Shown here piece by piece: positions 15,261-23,362 of a stretch of 24,998 bases of DNA. Each line of letters starts with the position of its first letter. Position 1 is the first letter of the stretch. The position numbers and the translations under genes are program-made. A model generated the notes under the pieces. The model had not been told where the DNA came from, did not search any database, and worked only from the letters and a program-made list of their open reading frames with translations. The stretch comes from Richelia sp. UBA3308. GTDB lineage: Bacteria > Cyanobacteriota > Cyanobacteriia > Cyanobacteriales > Nostocaceae. The stretch spans positions 1-24,998 of the forward strand of contig DESS01000070.1 of the NCBI GenBank assembly GCA_002361335.1, in the 5' to 3' direction.

Positions 15261-16712
15261 TTGAAAATGCAAACAGTTAATCAAAATTCAACTAAAAAAG
15301 CTTGGGCAAAAGCTCTAGAACAACCTGCAAAGGAATTTCCCCTAACACCACTATCAGTAATTGAGGGTGAAATTCCGGCAAGTTTAAATGGTACTCTTTA
15401 TCGCAATGGTCCGGCAAGATTGCAACGTGGCAGTATTTCTGTGGGACACTGGTTTGATGGAGATGGTGCCATTCTTGGAGTACATTTTAATTCAAATCTC
15501 CCCCATTTAGAAGGGGGGATAAAGAGGGGTAATGCATCAGCCCTATATCGTTACGTGCAAACTGAGGGATTTAAACAAGAAACCAGGGCAGGTAAATTGC
15601 TTTTCGGTAATTATGGGATGATTGCACCCGGAGCAATTTGGAATCAGTGGTTGAAACCAATTAAAAATGCTGCTAATACTTCAGTGTTGGCGCTACCCGA
15701 TAAACTTTTGGCGTTGTGGGAAGGTGACAATCCCCATGCACTGGATTTACAAAATCTCGATACTTTAGGAAAAGATGATTTGGGAGGATTGGATTCTGGG
15801 TTAGCCTATTCCGCACATCCGAAAGTTGATGCTCATACAGGGGAGATTTTTAACTTTGGTATTTCAGTTGGGTTAAAAGCAAGTCTTAATATATATAAAA
15901 GCGATGCTACGGGAAGAATTTTACAAAAAGCAGCACATCAACTCGATGGCGTACCTTTAGTACATGATTTTGTCTTAGCGGGGGGATATTTAATCTTTTT
16001 TATTTCCCCAGTGCGGTTAAATTTATTGATGCCAGCAATTGGATTGAGTTGCTTTAGCGATGCACTACAATGGCAACCAAGTAAAGGAACTCAAATTTTA
16101 GTTATTGACCGTAAAACTTTAAATATTGTAAGTCGTGGTGAGACAGAACCTTGGTTTCAATGGCATTTTGCTAATGGTTATGTAGATAATAATGGCGCTG
16201 CAATTGTGGATATCGCCAGTTATAAAGATTTTCAAACCAATCAATATCTTAAAGAAGTTGCTAGCGGTGAAACTCATACTGCTGCAAAAAGTAGCTTTAC
16301 GCGAGTCAATTTAAATCCCCAAACTGGTAAAGTTAATCAAATCGAAACATTATTTGATCGACAATGCGAATTTCTCATCGTACCGCCGCAAAATGTCGGC
16401 GAATTTTCTCGATATACTTATCTTTCTACATTTAAGGAAGGTACGGATATTAGTAAAGATATATTTAATATTATCGCTCGCTTTGACCATCAAGATAATT
16501 CTTTAATAGAAGCAAACTTTGGCGAAAACCTTTATCCTTCCGAACCAATTTACGCACAAGGTTGGATTTTAACCGTTGTTTACAATGGTAATTCTGATCG
16601 TAGCGAAGTATGGATATTTGATGGCGATCGCTTAAATGAAGAACCCGTTTGTAAATTAAGTTTACCTAGTGTGATTCCTCACAGTTTCCACGGTACTTGG
16701 AAAGACGCGTAA
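15261..16712 (+). CDS. Carotenoid oxygenase (apocarotenoid/carotenoid cleavage dioxygenase, RPE65 family)
   Basis: These non-haem iron enzymes split carotenoid or apocarotenoid double bonds with O2 to give apocarotenals such as retinal. The 483-residue length fits the family. The four iron-ligand histidines are visible at about H186 (AYSAHPKVD), H235 (PLVHDFVLAGGYLIFF), H302 (WFQWHFANGYVDN) and H477 (SFHGTW). The N-terminal PASLNGTLYRNGPARLQRG and GHWFDGDGAI are family-typical. It most resembles cyanobacterial Diox1/ACO-type enzymes, but the substrate cannot be read from the sequence. Residues about 80-91 (LPHLEGGIKRGN) are encoded by an interspersed palindromic repeat inserted in frame just before ALYRYVQTEGF. 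ATG 15261 was chosen as the first start before the conserved region; Shine-Dalgarno is weak. The gene stands alone. Confidence 0.93.
   Translation: MKMQTVNQNSTKKAWAKALEQPAKEFPLTPLSVIEGEIPASLNGTLYRNGPARLQRGSISVGHWFDGDGAILGVHFNSNLPHLEGGIKRGNASALYRYVQTEGFKQETRAGKLLFGNYGMIAPGAIWNQWLKPIKNAANTSVLALPDKLLALWEGDNPHALDLQNLDTLGKDDLGGLDSGLAYSAHPKVDAHTGEIFNFGISVGLKASLNIYKSDATGRILQKAAHQLDGVPLVHDFVLAGGYLIFFISPVRLNLLMPAIGLSCFSDALQWQPSKGTQILVIDRKTLNIVSRGETEPWFQWHFANGYVDNNGAAIVDIASYKDFQTNQYLKEVASGETHTAAKSSFTRVNLNPQTGKVNQIETLFDRQCEFLIVPPQNVGEFSRYTYLSTFKEGTDISKDIFNIIARFDHQDNSLIEANFGENLYPSEPIYAQGWILTVVYNGNSDRSEVWIFDGDRLNEEPVCKLSLPSVIPHSFHGTWKDA
15498..15530. repeat. Palindromic repeat inserted in frame within the carotenoid oxygenase
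   Basis: CTCCCCCATTTAGAAGGGGGG forms a stem, followed by ATAAAGAGGGGT. This is a form of repeat common between cyanobacterial genes. Here it lies inside a coding region and is translated as about a dozen extra residues. Confidence 0.65.
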
Positions 16713-17364
16713 ATTCAAAAATCTAGAGACAAACCAAAAGTAATCCCTTCGTTATACTATTTCTTTATAAAGATGCGCCGAATTTAGCCACCATTTCGGT
16801 TGGCTTTGTACTAGTAGCGATACGCCTTCCAGGCTGAGAGTGATTCAGGGCAGCCTCATACAGAATAGGTATTACAATGTTACACACTATTCTTTCAATA
16901 ACGAAGGGGAGTTACCACAACCGTAAATTGTAAAAGATAGTACAAAAAATTTTATTGTAGGTATTTATTATTCCTATCTAACTAGATTTAAAATTTATGG
17001 TATTTTCGATTAGTTGATAATAATTGATAGAATCCTAAGATGCCAACAGAAAATATCAATTCAATTTAATTTAATTCAATTTAATTTAATTCAATTTAAT
17101 TTAATTCAATTTAATTCAATTTTAAATATTTACTTAATAATACTTATATGAAAGATAATTATTTATAATGTATAATTCAATGTCAATCTTAAGGAGGATG
17201 ATTTTTGTTTGTTAATTTTAAGATGCTAGCTTACTGAATAGTTAAAGAATTACTGATGAATAAAGGTGTAAGGCAATACAATTGTAGTGTCAGGGATGTC
17301 GAAAAACTACGAGCTTGTTGAAGGATGGAAAGATTTTATTAGGATTATAAAGAAGTGTCAACGA
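16713..17364. other. AT-rich gene-free region with tandem repeats
   Basis: No gene is seen. A CAATTTAATTTAATT 15-bp tandem repeat runs at about 17058-17120 (roughly four copies). AAGGAGG near 17191 looks like a strong ribosome binding site but is followed only by a 5-codon frame ending in TAA. The area probably contains the 3' end of the oxygenase transcript and the landing zone of the mobile elements to the right. Confidence 0.6.
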
Positions 17365-17480
17365 CCCCCGAATTCAAGTCGGGGGCTTCCAGCCAGAAGC
17401 CCTAGTTGACCAGACTAAGGGTTAATTCCCTACGTTAGCGGTAAGTGCGGAGCCATCAATAGCTCCGCCTCCGGTTAAAG
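17365..17480 (+). ncRNA. Structured segment, possible RNA of an IS-associated element (tentative)
   Basis: Three hairpins follow one another: CCCCCGA/TCGGGGG (17365-17385), CCCTAGT/ACTAAGGG (17400-17421) and GCGGAGC/GCTCCGC (17447-17468). An outer pairing of TTAGCGG with CCGGTTAA encloses the third. The density of GC-rich stems contrasts with the AT-rich surroundings. It could be a remnant of the guide-RNA region of an IS200/IS605-type or IscB-type element, now cut by the group II intron. No protein partner remains. Confidence 0.3.
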
Positions 17481-18074
17481 AATCTATCAAGAGATGCGGT
17501 GCGATTCGTTGTTTAGTGAATCACGGTAATTTAGTCCGTACATAACTAAGCCAGTGAAACTTAGGCAAAAACTAAGCACTGAACTCTCAAGATGATGTAG
17601 GTGAAAGTCCTACCCGCAAGATTCATGCGTGACTCCAGAGGCGGCCCACACCGAACAAGCTCGATTCTTGTGGAGTGAAGCTGGGAACAGGACATAACCA
17701 GACGGCTGTTATGGGCTGACACTGATGTTAATAGGGAGTTCCTACGGTGAAACCGAGCCTAGAAAAGTAACCTACTTGGAAGCAGGGCATAACACTCAAC
17801 CCCTGACTTTACCGAAGTTATACCCGCTGCACTCTCGCATTGGTAGCAGTAAGAATCCTGGGTATTCGGTGGTTAAAATGGCTACACCTAACGGAACTAA
17901 AAGAGATAATCATAAGATGTCTCATCATCTGAGGGAACGAATAAAAACGAGTCAAAGGTCACGGGAAGGTCGAACCCCGTGTAGGCAAGACGAGATGCGG
18001 AATCCCTTTGATTCGGGTAGGATGCGGCGTAATTGCTGCAAGGTATTCAGAAAACACGAGCGCGGAGTTAGAGC

Positions 18075-19678
18075 ATGATTAGGCACAGTAAATTTACTAG
18101 TGAATCTTGGAAGAATCTAAATTGGAAGAAATTCCGTAAAGACTTATTTCGCCTACAATGTCGAGTGTTCAAAGCAGTTCGAGCAGGAGACAGGCGTAAA
18201 GCTTTGTCACTTCAAAAACTCATTCTGAAATCCAAAGCGGCTAGATTTTTGGCTATACGTCAAGTAACTCAGTTGAATGCAGGCAAGAAAACAGCAGGTA
18301 TTGACGGCAAGAAATCCCTTAACTTTAAGGAAAGATTTGAGCTTGAAACACTGCTAAAAAGTACCAGTAATAACTGGTTTCACCAAAAGTTACGTAGTAT
18401 CCCCATTCCTAAAAAGGATGGAACTACCAGAATGCTTAAAATTCCAACTATGGCAGATAGAGCTTGGCAATGCCTTGTTAAGTATGCTTTAGAACCTGCA
18501 CACGAAGCAACTTTCCATGCAAGAAGTTACGGTTTTAGACCCGGACGCTCGGCACAAGATGCCCAGAAAATCCTATTCTCTAACTTAAACTCCGATGCAA
18601 AAGGAATAAATAAGCGAGTTATAGAACTCGATATTGAAAAATGCTTTCTCCCGAAGGGAGACGCTTCGCGAACGATAGGATAAGCCACACCACAATAATG
18701 GATAACCTTACTGCCCCAAAAGGCATCAAAATGGGATTATTTCGATGCTTAAAAGCAGGAATTAATCCAGAATTCCCAGAGCAAGGTACACCCCAAGGGG
18801 GAGTGGTAAGTCCGCTACTAGCAAACATCGCATTAAACGGTATTGAAAGTATTCACAGATACCACGCCGGACGTGGTTACAAGATTACAGAAAATACTCC
18901 AAGGGAAAAGATTATTGAGCCAACAATCCGTTATGCGGATGACACGGTAATAATTCTAAGACCCGAAGACGATGCAACCGAGATACTAGATAAAATCAAA
19001 CAATTTCTAGCTGACAGAGGAATGAAGGTAAGTGAGAAAAAGACAAAGATAACCGCTGCGACAGATGGATTTGACTTTCTAGGATGGCATTTTAAAGTGC
19101 AAAGAAACGGAAAATTTAGAAGCACTCCCTCAGTAGAGAACTTCAAAAAATTCCGTTATAAAGTCAAGAAAATCGTCAATAACTCGAATTATGGTTCAAA
19201 GGTAAAAGCCGAAAAACTTGCACCAATAATCAGAGGTTGGAGAAACTACCATAAGTTCTGCAAGATGAGTGGCTCGCGATTCTCACTATGCCACATAAAA
19301 GCCAGAACATTTAAGGTATTTAATAAGGAAACAAAGCAAAATCGCTATCTAAGTAAACAATTAGTAGATAAAGCATTTCCCTCTGTTCCCTACTCCGAAA
19401 ACAAACACGTCGTGGTCAAAGGGAACAAATCCCCTTATGACAAAGATATAACCTACTGGAGCAAACGCAACAGTAAATTATATGACGGATATACCTCTAA
19501 AGCCCTTCAAAGGCAAAACCATTCATGTACAAAATGTGGCTTGAAGTTTACAAGTGAAGAACGAGTTCACTTACATCACATTGATGGTAATCATAACAAC
19601 TGGAAAACTAAAAATCTAGTGGCAATACACGAATCTTGTCATGATTACATTCACATGAGCAAAAGCCGTAAAGTCTAG
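18075..19678 (+). pseudogene. ltrA-like: Group II intron reverse transcriptase-maturase with HNH domain, split by a 26-bp insertion
   Basis: Residues 1-191 encode the RT0-RT2 region (NAGKKTAGIDGKK, RSIPIPKKDGTTRMLKIPT, SYGFRPGRSAQDA, VIELDIEKCF). After 26 foreign bases (18648-18673) the protein resumes as DRISHTTIMDNL in another frame. It continues through GTPQGGVVSPLLANI, the catalytic YADD (IRYADDTVII), the maturase X region (GWRNYHKFCKM) and a C-terminal HNH zinc-binding endonuclease (CTKCGLKF...HLHHIDGNH...LVAIHESCH). Removing the insert restores a 525-residue protein. Two partial products may still be made, since ATG 18641 opens the second frame, but a single active enzyme cannot. Splicing and mobility would then need help in trans. 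Confidence 0.9.
18648..18673. repeat. 26-bp palindromic repeat inserted in the intron RT gene
   Basis: CTCCCGAAGGGAG forms a hairpin, followed by ACGCTTCGCGAAC. It sits exactly between codons TTT and GAT of the conserved RT motif K-C-F-D-R-I. Its length is not a multiple of three, so it shifts the frame. Confidence 0.85.
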
Positions 19679-19793
19679 AACATCTAGGAGCCGAGTACAC
19701 GGAAACGGGTATGCTCGGATTTGAAGGAGAGATGTCCCGGATAATACCGGGCATCGACTCTAACTAAATACTGTAGAACCATTCACTTTAAAG

Positions 19794-19928
19794 ATGGATA
19801 TTCCTACTCGTTTTGATCTGAATACGGCAATTAAAATTGCCCGTGGCGGTTTTCTTCCGCGACATAAATGTACGCGGTTTCCAACCTACCAGGAGTCTTT
19901 AGATGAATTCGTCAGAAGAGCAAAATAA
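19794..19928 (+). CDS. Possible 44-residue protein upstream of the coiled-coil gene
   Basis: ATG 19794 opens MDIPTRFDLNTAIKIARGGF and ends FVRRAK at TAA 19926, overlapping the start of the next gene by 26 bp. The composition is protein-like (amphipathic, basic). The next gene's ribosome binding site AGGAG lies inside it, which would allow translational coupling. The frame stays open upstream through the intron's 3' exon, so this may be the tail of a longer interrupted gene. No Shine-Dalgarno precedes the ATG. The function is unknown. Confidence 0.4.
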   Translation: MDIPTRFDLNTAIKIARGGFLPRHKCTRFPTYQESLDEFVRRAK

Positions 19929-20505
19929 TAACATTTCGTTGGAAGCAGGGCAAAAGGTATCAAGTGGAGATATCGAGAAACCTGTAGGGTTTGGCAATTC
20001 TCTGATTACTGAAAGTAATAGCTTAGATAAGGTTAGAGATATTTTAGTTGGCTCAAAAATGCGAGATTTAGATAAAAGATTTTCTCGTTTAGAAGAGCGT
20101 TTAATTAAAGAATGTGCGGATTTAAGAGAAGAGACGAGAAAGCGACTTAATAGTTTAGAAAATTATATCAAAGAAGAAGCAGATTCTTTAAGCGAGCGAG
20201 CAAGAAATGAGCAAATAAGGCGCGATGAAGCGGTGAAGGCTATTAGTGAAGAGCAGAGGAAATTTGCTGAATCTTTAGAGACAAAGATGGCTGAAATGGA
20301 TGAGGAAGCAAATAAAATTCAGCGGGAGTTACGTCAACAACTTTTCAGTCAATCTCAAAGTTTACAAGATGATATTCGACAAAAATATGAAGAAATTTTA
20401 GGTTTATTACAGCGAGATACTTACGAACTTAAGAGTGAAAAAACCGATCGCTCTCAATTGGCCGCTTTATTTTCGGAATTAGCATTGCGGTTAAATTCTC
20501 AATAA
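19903..20505 (+). CDS. Coiled-coil protein of unknown function, first gene of the OmpA-GTPase-kinase cluster
   Basis: This 200-residue, highly charged soluble protein has an N-terminal Ser/Asn-rich flexible part (about 1-40). A nearly continuous coiled coil follows from about residue 45 to 185 (MRDLDKRFSRLEERLIKECA, then KRLNSLENYIKEEADSLSER, and RKFAESLETKMAEMDEEANK). Its C-terminus ends KTDRSQLAALFSELALRLNS. There is no signal peptide or TM segment. The start is well supported by AGGAG 8 bp upstream. The product probably oligomerises and may act as a structural or adaptor partner for the membrane protein that follows. A perfect 12-bp hairpin separates the two genes. I recognise the coiled-coil character only, not a named family. 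Confidence 0.85.
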   Translation: MNSSEEQNNNISLEAGQKVSSGDIEKPVGFGNSLITESNSLDKVRDILVGSKMRDLDKRFSRLEERLIKECADLREETRKRLNSLENYIKEEADSLSERARNEQIRRDEAVKAISEEQRKFAESLETKMAEMDEEANKIQRELRQQLFSQSQSLQDDIRQKYEEILGLLQRDTYELKSEKTDRSQLAALFSELALRLNSQ

Positions 20506-20516
20506 TATTTTTGTAA

Positions 20517-20557
20517 AAGTCATTCATTTATTCATTTATATAATCAATGAATGACTT
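20517..20557 (+). promoter_or_regulatory. Intercistronic hairpin
   Basis: AAGTCATTCATT (20517-20528) and AATGAATGACTT (20546-20557) pair perfectly over 12 bp with a 17-base loop. No T-run follows, so it is more likely an mRNA stability or processing element than a strong terminator. Confidence 0.55.
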
Positions 20558-20622
20558 GATTATTTAAGTTTAATTAAAAATAATTATAAATATATAAATA
20601 TATAAATAAGATAATTTTACCC

Positions 20623-22437
20623 ATGAGTAATTCTAAGGGGAATCGATTAGCAGAAGAATCTTTAAATAATAATTATATTAAAGAGAATAATCAAGGTTCT
20701 ACAGAGGATTCTGTGCCACCAGTTTCAGGTGAATTAACTCAATTGCGGAGTTTGCTTTTAGGAATTGAGGAACAGAAACTTCATCGGTTTTACGATAAAT
20801 TAGATAATCCTCAAGTTGATGCTCAAGATATCAGTAGGATGCTGCCGGAGGCGGTTCGGATGCGAACAATGCAAGATGAACAGTTGTCTGAAGCTATGGT
20901 ACCCACTGTTGAGCAAGCGATTCAGTCTTCTGTTAACAAAGATATTAACGTACTTTCCCAGGCAATTTACCCGATTATTGCTCCCGCTACCCGAAAAGCG
21001 ATCGCCACTGCTTTGGATGAGATGATACAGTCATTTAATAAAGCTTTGGAACACAGCGTTTCAGTGCAAAGCTTGAAGTGGAGAATTGAAGCACGACAAA
21101 CGGGAAAATCTTTTGCCGAAGTTGTACTTTTGCGGACGATGATTTACCGTGTGGAGCAGGTATTGCTGATTCACAAACATACGGGATTGATGCTGCAACA
21201 TATTGTAGCACCAAAAGTTGCTGCTCAAGATCCGTCTTTGGTTTCGGCGATGTTGAGTGCAATTCAAGATTTTGTCAGAGATTCCTTTAATGTACCCAAG
21301 CATGAGGGATTGCATAGTTTGCAGTTTGGCGAACTTACTATTTGGATTGAAGAAGCACCAACATGCGTTTTGGCGGGTATAATTCGAGGAAATGCTCCAG
21401 AAGAATTAAGATTTGTATTTCAGAATGCCATAGAAAAGATACATTTAAATTTAGGTAAAGAAATTAGTGATTTTTCTGGAGATACAAAGCCTTTTGCAGC
21501 CACTAAGCCCTATTTAAAAGCTTGTTTAGAATCTCATTATAGAAAACCTACCAAAACAAAATATATTTATGCAGGTGTTTCTGTCGGTATACTAGCGATG
21601 GTTCTAACTGTTTGGGGTTTTTTTGCGGCTAGAGAAAATAAAAGCACCAATAGCTATATCAAAAGTTTGTCAGAACAACCTGGAATTGTAGTAACTAAAA
21701 TAGATCGAAAAAATGGTAAATATTTTATTGAAGGAATACGAGATCCGTTAGCAATCGAACCAAATAAGTTGATGAAACAAGCTAATATCAACGAAAAAGC
21801 AGTTGTTCATCAGTGGAAGCCTTTTATATCGTTAGAGCGAGAAATTATTGCTAAAAGAGCTGCAAAGTTTCTAGAAAAACCTAAAACAGTTACCTTTAAT
21901 GTTGATAAAAATGGCATTTTAAATGCTACAGGTTCCGCACCCCGCCAATGGATTTTATCTACAAGAGAACGAAAACCATCTTTATCTCTTGTTGGGATTA
22001 CTGGATATGATGATAAAAAATTAAAGGATTTAGATTTTGAACAACTTAATGCTTATAAAAAAGAAGTTGAAGAAGTATTAATTCTTTTTCAAAATGATAC
22101 AACCCTATTTGTACCTGGTGAAGAAGAAAAATTATCACGATTAGTGCCAAAAATACAAAACCTAATTGATGCTAGTAAATCTTTAGAAAAGAATGTGTTA
22201 ATCGAAATTGCCGGGCATACAGATACCAGTGGAATTGAAGATGCCAATATGAAACTTTCTCTAGCCCGTGCTAACCGGATTTTTAACTATCTCATATTTC
22301 AGGGTATTGATAAAAATAACTTGAGTACCAAAGCATTTGGCTCTAAAAATATTTTACGTGCGGAATTAACTGAAGAAGATAAAAAATTTAATCGTAGAGT
22401 CTCGTTCAAAGTTATGATAAACGACGTTGCTCAATAA
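20623..22437 (+). CDS. Membrane-anchored OmpA-domain protein with roadblock/longin-like N-terminal region
   Basis: This 604-residue protein has four parts. Residues 1-40 are flexible. A cytoplasmic region (about 40-300) includes VEQVLLIHKHTGLMLQHIV and LQFGELTIWIEEAPTCVLAG. That pattern recalls the roadblock/longin-type folds that work with small GTPases; this is inference from pattern, not a proven match. One TM helix lies at about 312-333 (YIYAGVSVGILAMVLTVWGF). An envelope region begins with a BON-like module (PGIVVTKIDRKNGKYFIEGI) and ends in an OmpA peptidoglycan-binding domain (about 480-600). The OmpA part has IAGHTDTSG, LSLARANRIFNYLIFQGI and NRRVSFKV. The GTPase gene starts 12 bp after the stop, so co-translation is likely. 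The role appears to be linking cell wall and cytoplasmic GTPase signalling. Confidence 0.87.
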   Translation: MSNSKGNRLAEESLNNNYIKENNQGSTEDSVPPVSGELTQLRSLLLGIEEQKLHRFYDKLDNPQVDAQDISRMLPEAVRMRTMQDEQLSEAMVPTVEQAIQSSVNKDINVLSQAIYPIIAPATRKAIATALDEMIQSFNKALEHSVSVQSLKWRIEARQTGKSFAEVVLLRTMIYRVEQVLLIHKHTGLMLQHIVAPKVAAQDPSLVSAMLSAIQDFVRDSFNVPKHEGLHSLQFGELTIWIEEAPTCVLAGIIRGNAPEELRFVFQNAIEKIHLNLGKEISDFSGDTKPFAATKPYLKACLESHYRKPTKTKYIYAGVSVGILAMVLTVWGFFAARENKSTNSYIKSLSEQPGIVVTKIDRKNGKYFIEGIRDPLAIEPNKLMKQANINEKAVVHQWKPFISLEREIIAKRAAKFLEKPKTVTFNVDKNGILNATGSAPRQWILSTRERKPSLSLVGITGYDDKKLKDLDFEQLNAYKKEVEEVLILFQNDTTLFVPGEEEKLSRLVPKIQNLIDASKSLEKNVLIEIAGHTDTSGIEDANMKLSLARANRIFNYLIFQGIDKNNLSTKAFGSKNILRAELTEEDKKFNRRVSFKVMINDVAQ

Positions 22438-22449
22438 AAAAGTGAACTA

Positions 22450-22947
22450 ATGCTTCAGAAAAAAATCTGTATGGTAGGTGCATTTGCTACTGGTAAAACA
22501 AGTTTGGTCGCTAAATTCGTTTACAGCATATTTTCGGAAAAATATCAAACCACTGTGGGGGTAAAAATTGATAAAAAAAATCTAGAAGTACAAGAACAAG
22601 AATTAAATCTAATTCTGTGGGATCTGTATGGAGAAGATGAATTTCAAAAATTAAGAACTTCTTATTTAAGAGGTTCATCTGGTTATTTATTAATCGTAGA
22701 TGGAACGCGAAAAAGTACTTTGCAAACTGCTTTTGATTTACAAAAAAAAGTAGAACAATCTGTGGGTAAAGTACCTTTTATTTTGGTATTGAATAAATGG
22801 GATTTAGAAGATGAATGGGAGTTAGACTCTGAAAATATCGAAGCGATCGAACAAAAAGGATGGACTACGATTAAAACTAGTGCAAAAACTGGATTGAATG
22901 TTGAAGAAATTTTTTATACACTTGCCTCAAAAATATTAGATGGATGA
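22450..22947 (+). CDS. Rab/MglA-like small GTPase
   Basis: This 165-residue Ras-superfamily GTPase has all nucleotide-binding motifs: P-loop GAFATGKTS (10-18), switch I TTVG (34-37), WDLYGEDEF as G3 (57-65), NKWD (115-118) and TSAK (143-146). The residue equivalent to Ras Gln61 is Glu (E62), so intrinsic hydrolysis may be slow or depend on a partner. There is no C-terminal lipidation cysteine and no extra domain, unlike Roco proteins. It is placed between the OmpA membrane protein (12 bp gap) and the PAS-like protein (8 bp overlap), which argues for a dedicated switch. Such stand-alone bacterial Rab-like GTPases are related to MglA, the polarity switch of Myxococcus; a comparable role here is inference. 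Confidence 0.92.
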   Translation: MLQKKICMVGAFATGKTSLVAKFVYSIFSEKYQTTVGVKIDKKNLEVQEQELNLILWDLYGEDEFQKLRTSYLRGSSGYLLIVDGTRKSTLQTAFDLQKKVEQSVGKVPFILVLNKWDLEDEWELDSENIEAIEQKGWTTIKTSAKTGLNVEEIFYTLASKILDG

Positions 22948-23332
22948 ATGTATGAATATTCCGTTCCCCGTAAGTACTTACTTAATTGATTTTATGAAGG
23001 AAAATCTTTCTTTGGCATATCTTTTTGTAGATAAAGATGGATGTTTATCTAGTTGGGGTGGTAAGTTAAATGTATATGGAATTGGTAATTTACAACAAGG
23101 TGAAGATGCTAGTCAACAAATAATTTTCCTTGAAGGGCTTTTACCACTTGATGATATGCCATTTTTTCTACCCTGTGTCAAAACTAATAATGGAATGTGT
23201 GCCGATATACATTTATTACCTGATAAGGAAGGAGATTGGGTATTATTATTGGATGCAACTTGGGATGAAATACAGATATTTAAAGTTCAACAGGAAATCA
23301 ACTCTGCTCGTCTAATGGAGCAAAAATCATAG
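22940..23332 (+). CDS. Short PAS-like sensory protein
   Basis: This 130-residue protein overlaps the GTPase stop by 8 bp. Residues about 10-110 look like a single PAS-like fold: LAYLFVDKDGCLSSWGGKLN as the first strands, then GEDASQQIIFLEGLLPLDD, then ADIHLLPDKEGDWVLLLDAT as the sheet. A helical end (EIQIFKVQQEINSARLMEQ) resembles the signalling helix that normally connects PAS to an output domain, but no output domain follows. It may therefore pass a signal by binding the GTPase or the kinase encoded next (30 bp gap). No cofactor ligand can be named. ATG 22940 or the internal ATG about 12 bp later may be used. Confidence 0.75.
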   Translation: MDECMNIPFPVSTYLIDFMKENLSLAYLFVDKDGCLSSWGGKLNVYGIGNLQQGEDASQQIIFLEGLLPLDDMPFFLPCVKTNNGMCADIHLLPDKEGDWVLLLDATWDEIQIFKVQQEINSARLMEQKS

Positions 23333-23362
23333 TAATATTAAATTAGTTATAAATATCTAATT

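Larger units (their letters stand above)
17499..19764 (+). mobile_element. Group II intron with reverse transcriptase/HNH ORF
   Basis: The 5' end GTGCG at 17499 fits the group II consensus. Domain I landmarks follow, including GATGTAGGTGAAAGTCCTAC (about 17591) and GCTGGGAACAGG (about 17680). The maturase gene lies in domain IV. Domain V is readable at about 19688-19720 (GAGCCGAGTAC, a GAAA loop, GTATGCTCGG), and domain VI follows with a CCCGG stem and a bulged A in CATCGACTCT. The 3' end is placed at 19764 (TAAC), giving 2,266 bp, with the end uncertain by 1-2 bases. The RNA parts look intact but the encoded protein is broken. Confidence 0.85.

Noticed and set aside
17191..17220. AAGGAGG followed by ATG
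   Set aside because: The frame has only five codons before TAA.
17725..18078. 117-codon frame upstream of the intron reverse transcriptase
   Set aside because: It lies inside the conserved group II intron RNA domains I-IV and has no protein-like pattern; it is RNA sequence read as codons.
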